Assembly: GCA_964444825.1 (NCBI GenBank)
Contig: CAYUIS010000078.1
Location: 1-23,939 of the forward strand
Length of the DNA stretch: 23,939 nt
Direction: 5' to 3'
From: CAYUIS01 sp964444825
GTDB lineage: Bacteria > Chloroflexota > Anaerolineae > B4-G1
Below, in pieces: positions 21,240-23,939 of this stretch (its first letter is position 1; each line of letters starts with the position of its first letter). The notes beneath the pieces are model-generated. The model had not been told where the DNA came from. It made no database searches and worked only from the letters and a program-made list of their open reading frames with translations. The translations under genes were made by a program, and so were the position numbers.

Positions 21240-23939
21240 TCACCGCCCGCGCCGCTTTCGCTTGGGTGTCTGGGGTGGTCGGCCAGCGGTGACTGGAGCC
21301 TGCTGTGGTTTGGCCTGTTGGTCGTCCGCTATGTCCTGTCGCATGTGGCAGTTCTTGTATTTCTTGCCGCTGCCACACCAGCACGGGTCGTTGCGGCCCA
21401 GTGATTGCTCCGATGACTCGTCACCTGCGCGTGCCTGACGTGATTCGCTTTGTCCGCTGGGCATCCGGGCGCGCGTCGCCTGCAACTGTCGTTGCCTCGG
21501 CTGGCTGACCAGAGTTTGCGGCACGAAGTAGACGGTTCGTGCCACCGTTTCTTGGATACGGGCCAGCAAGGCTTCGTACATCTCGTGTGCTTCCTTGCGG
21601 TAGGCAACCAGAGGATTTTGCTGCCCGTACGCTCGAAGGCCAATGCCCTCGCGGAGGCCGTCCAGGTCGGTGAGGTGTCGCACCCACAGGCTATCCACTG
21701 CCCTCAGCATAAGCTGCCGGTCGCGGACGAGGCGATAGGCGTCCACAAACGCTGTTTCTATCTGCGCTCTCAAGTCATCTGGCAGTCGCCGAATGGGCTG
21801 GTCAGCCGTTTCCTCGTCCAGCGATTGATCCATCTGCTCGAATATCCGCCGATAGATCAGCCGTTGGGCGGGGTCGGCGCTTCCTTTCATCATCGCCATC
21901 GTCACGTCCTCGCGGGCTGCCTGGCGGTAGACCTGCCGTCCGATGCTTCGATTGACGTCGTCGTAGCCCTTTTCCGCCAATTCGGACAATTGGGCCTTGA
22001 TTTCGTCGGGCTCGAGTTCTTGCCACTGCCGGTAGTTCAAATCCCGAGGCAGAGGGAAAAATGTCCGCAGTTCACTATACAGCCCGCGTAGATCCCAGTC
22101 TTCGGGGTCGGGACCCGGGACGTGGGTTGCTATGGCGCGGCCCACCTCGTCCGTCACCATACGCAGCACTTGATCGCGCAGATCAGGGGCGCTGAGCACC
22201 TGGCGGCGCTGGGCGTAGATGACTTCACGCTGTTGGTTGACCACATCGTCGTATTCCAGCACGTGTTTGCGGATGTCAAAGTTGTATCCCTCTACCCGCA
22301 TCTGGGCCGACTCGATCGTCCTGTCCAGCCAGGAGTGCTGGAGCGGCACGTCTGCCTCCATACCGAATCGCCCCATCAGTCCCTGTACCCGCTCGCCGCC
22401 AAAGCGACGCATCAACTCATCCTCAAGTGAGATGTAGAATCTTGAGGAGCCAGGATCTCCTTGGCGTCCGGAGCGACCTCGTAATTGATTGTCGATTCGT
22501 CGGGCCTCGTGCCGTTCGGTGCCCACGATATGAAGGCCGCCGAGGGCCACGACGCGGTCGTGGTCCGCGCTACAGTCGGCTATCGCCTCGGCAACGATGG
22601 TCACCCACTCCTCGGGATAGTCCTTTGTCGGGTCCTCTCCCTGGCGCACCAAGTCCATCGCCCGGTTCCACTCCGCTTGAGGGATCTCATTCAGGTCAAA
22701 GCCAGCCCTACGGAGCCGCTCTCGGGATACTCCTTCCGGGTCCCCACCCAGTTTGATGTCCACGCCGCGGCCTGCCATATTGGTTGCGATGGTCACTGCA
22801 CCAGGGCGACCTGCCTGAGCGATGATCACCGCCTCTTTTTCGTGGTATTTGGCATTGAGGACCTGGTGCGGTATCCCTTGGCGTTTGAGCTGACGCGCCA
22901 GTTGTTCTGAGGTCTCAATGGCAATGGTCCCAACCAACACTGGCCGCCCCGACTCGTGCAACTTCTTTATCTCGTCTATGACGGCCCGAAACTTGTCCCG
23001 CTCAGTGCCATAGATCACGTCTGCCAAATCAAGTCGTTTGAAGTAGCGCCGCCCACCACCCGCACCGTTTGCTGGTTCATAAGTCGTCACCGTCACTGGG
23101 CGACTCATCTCGCCGAGGATGTCCATCTGTCCATCCAAGGCTCCGACGAAAGCGACCTCAGTGATCTCCTCCAACGACCGGTCGTGCGCCTCTAGGTCGC
23201 CGTACACCGCCCGGTATTCGACGTTGGTGGGAAGCACGGCCACGTCCAGATCATAGATCCTGCGGAACTCTTCCTCCTCTGTCTTGGCCGTACCGGTCAT
23301 ACCGGCCAGCTTGTCATACATACGAAAATAGTTCTGGAACGTGACAGTGGCGTAGGTCAAGCTCTCGCGCTGCACCTGCACGCCCTCTTTGGCCTCGATA
23401 GCTTGATGCAGCCCCTCCGAAAAGCGTCGCCCGTACATCAACCGGCCGGTGAACTGGTCGACGATGATCACTTCACCGTCCCTGACGATATAGTCCTTGT
23501 CACGTCTATACGTGACCTGGGCTCGCAGGGCATTGTCGAGATAGGGCAGCATGTGGGCGTGCTCGGCAACGTAGATGCTCTGCTCGTCCCCGATCTCGGG
23601 GAGCGCCTGTTCGACCCGCTCCACGCCCCGCTCCGTCAGGGTGACGACCCGTGTCTTTTCATCCAGCACATAGTCACCGTCGGGCTCTGCCAAGTCGTCT
23701 TGCACACTCTCTGGGCTACTGGGCCGCAAGCGGGGCACAATGCTGGCGAAGCGACGGTAGAGTTCCGACGATTCCTCGGCGGGGCCAGAGATGATCAGTG
23801 GTGTGCGCGCTTCGTCAATCAGGATGTTGTCCACCTCATCGATGATAGCATAGTGTAGTTCGCCCTGCACACACTCACTCAGATCGTGTACCATATTGTC
23901 GCGCAAGTAGTCAAATCCAAACTCGTTGTTGGTGCCGTA
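21240..23939 (-). CDS. secA: Preprotein translocase ATPase SecA (5' end outside window)
   Basis: SecA drives Sec-dependent export through SecYEG. The frame is open to the window edge and begins inside NBD1 at 'YGTNNEFGFDYLRDNM', so the first part, including Walker A, is missing from the window. Visible are the DEAD-type motif 'AIIDEVDNILIDEARTPLII', the preprotein cross-linking domain, 'AGMTGTAKTEEEEFRRIYDL', NBD2 motifs 'PVLVGTIAIETSEQLARQL', 'VTIATNMAGRGVDI' and 'GTERHEARRIDNQLRGRSGR', the helical scaffold/wing, and a C-terminal zinc-binding SEC-C motif 'GRNDPCWCGSGKKYKNCH'. About 900 residues are present. A roughly 55-residue segment after 'VLPTNVEYRA' (about 23037–23210) is extra compared with B. 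subtilis or E. coli SecA. It is the head of the long minus-strand gene run. Confidence 0.96.
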   Translation of the reverse strand, partial: YGTNNEFGFDYLRDNMVHDLSECVQGELHYAIIDEVDNILIDEARTPLIISGPAEESSELYRRFASIVPRLRPSSPESVQDDLAEPDGDYVLDEKTRVVTLTERGVERVEQALPEIGDEQSIYVAEHAHMLPYLDNALRAQVTYRRDKDYIVRDGEVIIVDQFTGRLMYGRRFSEGLHQAIEAKEGVQVQRESLTYATVTFQNYFRMYDKLAGMTGTAKTEEEEFRRIYDLDVAVLPTNVEYRAVYGDLEAHDRSLEEITEVAFVGALDGQMDILGEMSRPVTVTTYEPANGAGGGRRYFKRLDLADVIYGTERDKFRAVIDEIKKLHESGRPVLVGTIAIETSEQLARQLKRQGIPHQVLNAKYHEKEAVIIAQAGRPGAVTIATNMAGRGVDIKLGGDPEGVSRERLRRAGFDLNEIPQAEWNRAMDLVRQGEDPTKDYPEEWVTIVAEAIADCSADHDRVVALGGLHIVGTERHEARRIDNQLRGRSGRQGDPGSSRFYISLEDELMRRFGGERVQGLMGRFGMEADVPLQHSWLDRTIESAQMRVEGYNFDIRKHVLEYDDVVNQQREVIYAQRRQVLSAPDLRDQVLRMVTDEVGRAIATHVPGPDPEDWDLRGLYSELRTFFPLPRDLNYRQWQELEPDEIKAQLSELAEKGYDDVNRSIGRQVYRQAAREDVTMAMMKGSADPAQRLIYRRIFEQMDQSLDEETADQPIRRLPDDLRAQIETAFVDAYRLVRDRQLMLRAVDSLWVRHLTDLDGLREGIGLRAYGQQNPLVAYRKEAHEMYEALLARIQETVARTVYFVPQTLVSQPRQRQLQATRARMPSGQSESRQARAGDESSEQSLGRNDPCWCGSGKKYKNCHMRQDIADDQQAKPQQAPVTAGRPPQTPKRKRRGR

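Overview
The window is GC-rich bacterial chromosome. I infer a Chloroflexota (Anaerolineae-like) genome. The reasons are a secreted multidomain protein carrying the 'LWLPLVMRD' linker typical of that phylum, a MurF–alanine racemase fusion, and many small GAF/KaiC-type signalling proteins. No rRNA, CRISPR array or intact mobile element was seen.

Region 1 (1–888) is decayed DNA. It holds minus-strand remnants of a queuosine-mannosyltransferase-like glycosyltransferase (a stop and a frameshift) and of an IS-type integrase (two stops). A non-coding stretch with a good TATAAT box follows, just ahead of polX.

Region 2 (about 898–11011, plus strand) is a run of tightly packed genes: polX (PolX/PHP repair polymerase), a very large secreted N-acetylmuramoyl-L-alanine amidase, a small dual-specificity-type phosphatase, a membrane-anchored SH3b protein, ligA and an RlmI-family methyltransferase. 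Overlaps link polX–amidase, amidase–phosphatase and ligA–methyltransferase. The theme is DNA repair plus cell-wall contact.

Region 3 (11059–23939, minus strand, convergent with region 2) reads, in transcription order: secA (cut by the window edge), a small winged-helix protein, a single-domain KaiC-like ATPase, two small 3-TM proteins, a GAF-GAF histidine kinase, adenosine deaminase, argS, dcd, tRNA-Val(TAC) and murF-alr. The winged-helix/KaiC/TM/TM/kinase block has short gaps and two start/stop overlaps. It looks like one uncharacterised signalling module placed between housekeeping genes.

The most unusual object is the dCTP deaminase. About 110 residues are inserted in its N-terminal third. 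The insert reads as a single LAGLIDADG homing-endonuclease domain, without intein splicing blocks and with the catalytic acidic residue replaced by Gln. Other oddities are an arginyl-tRNA synthetase whose HIGH signature reads TVAS, an amidase catalytic domain split by a golvesin-like module, a MurF half with altered signature motifs, and a roughly 55-residue insertion in SecA.
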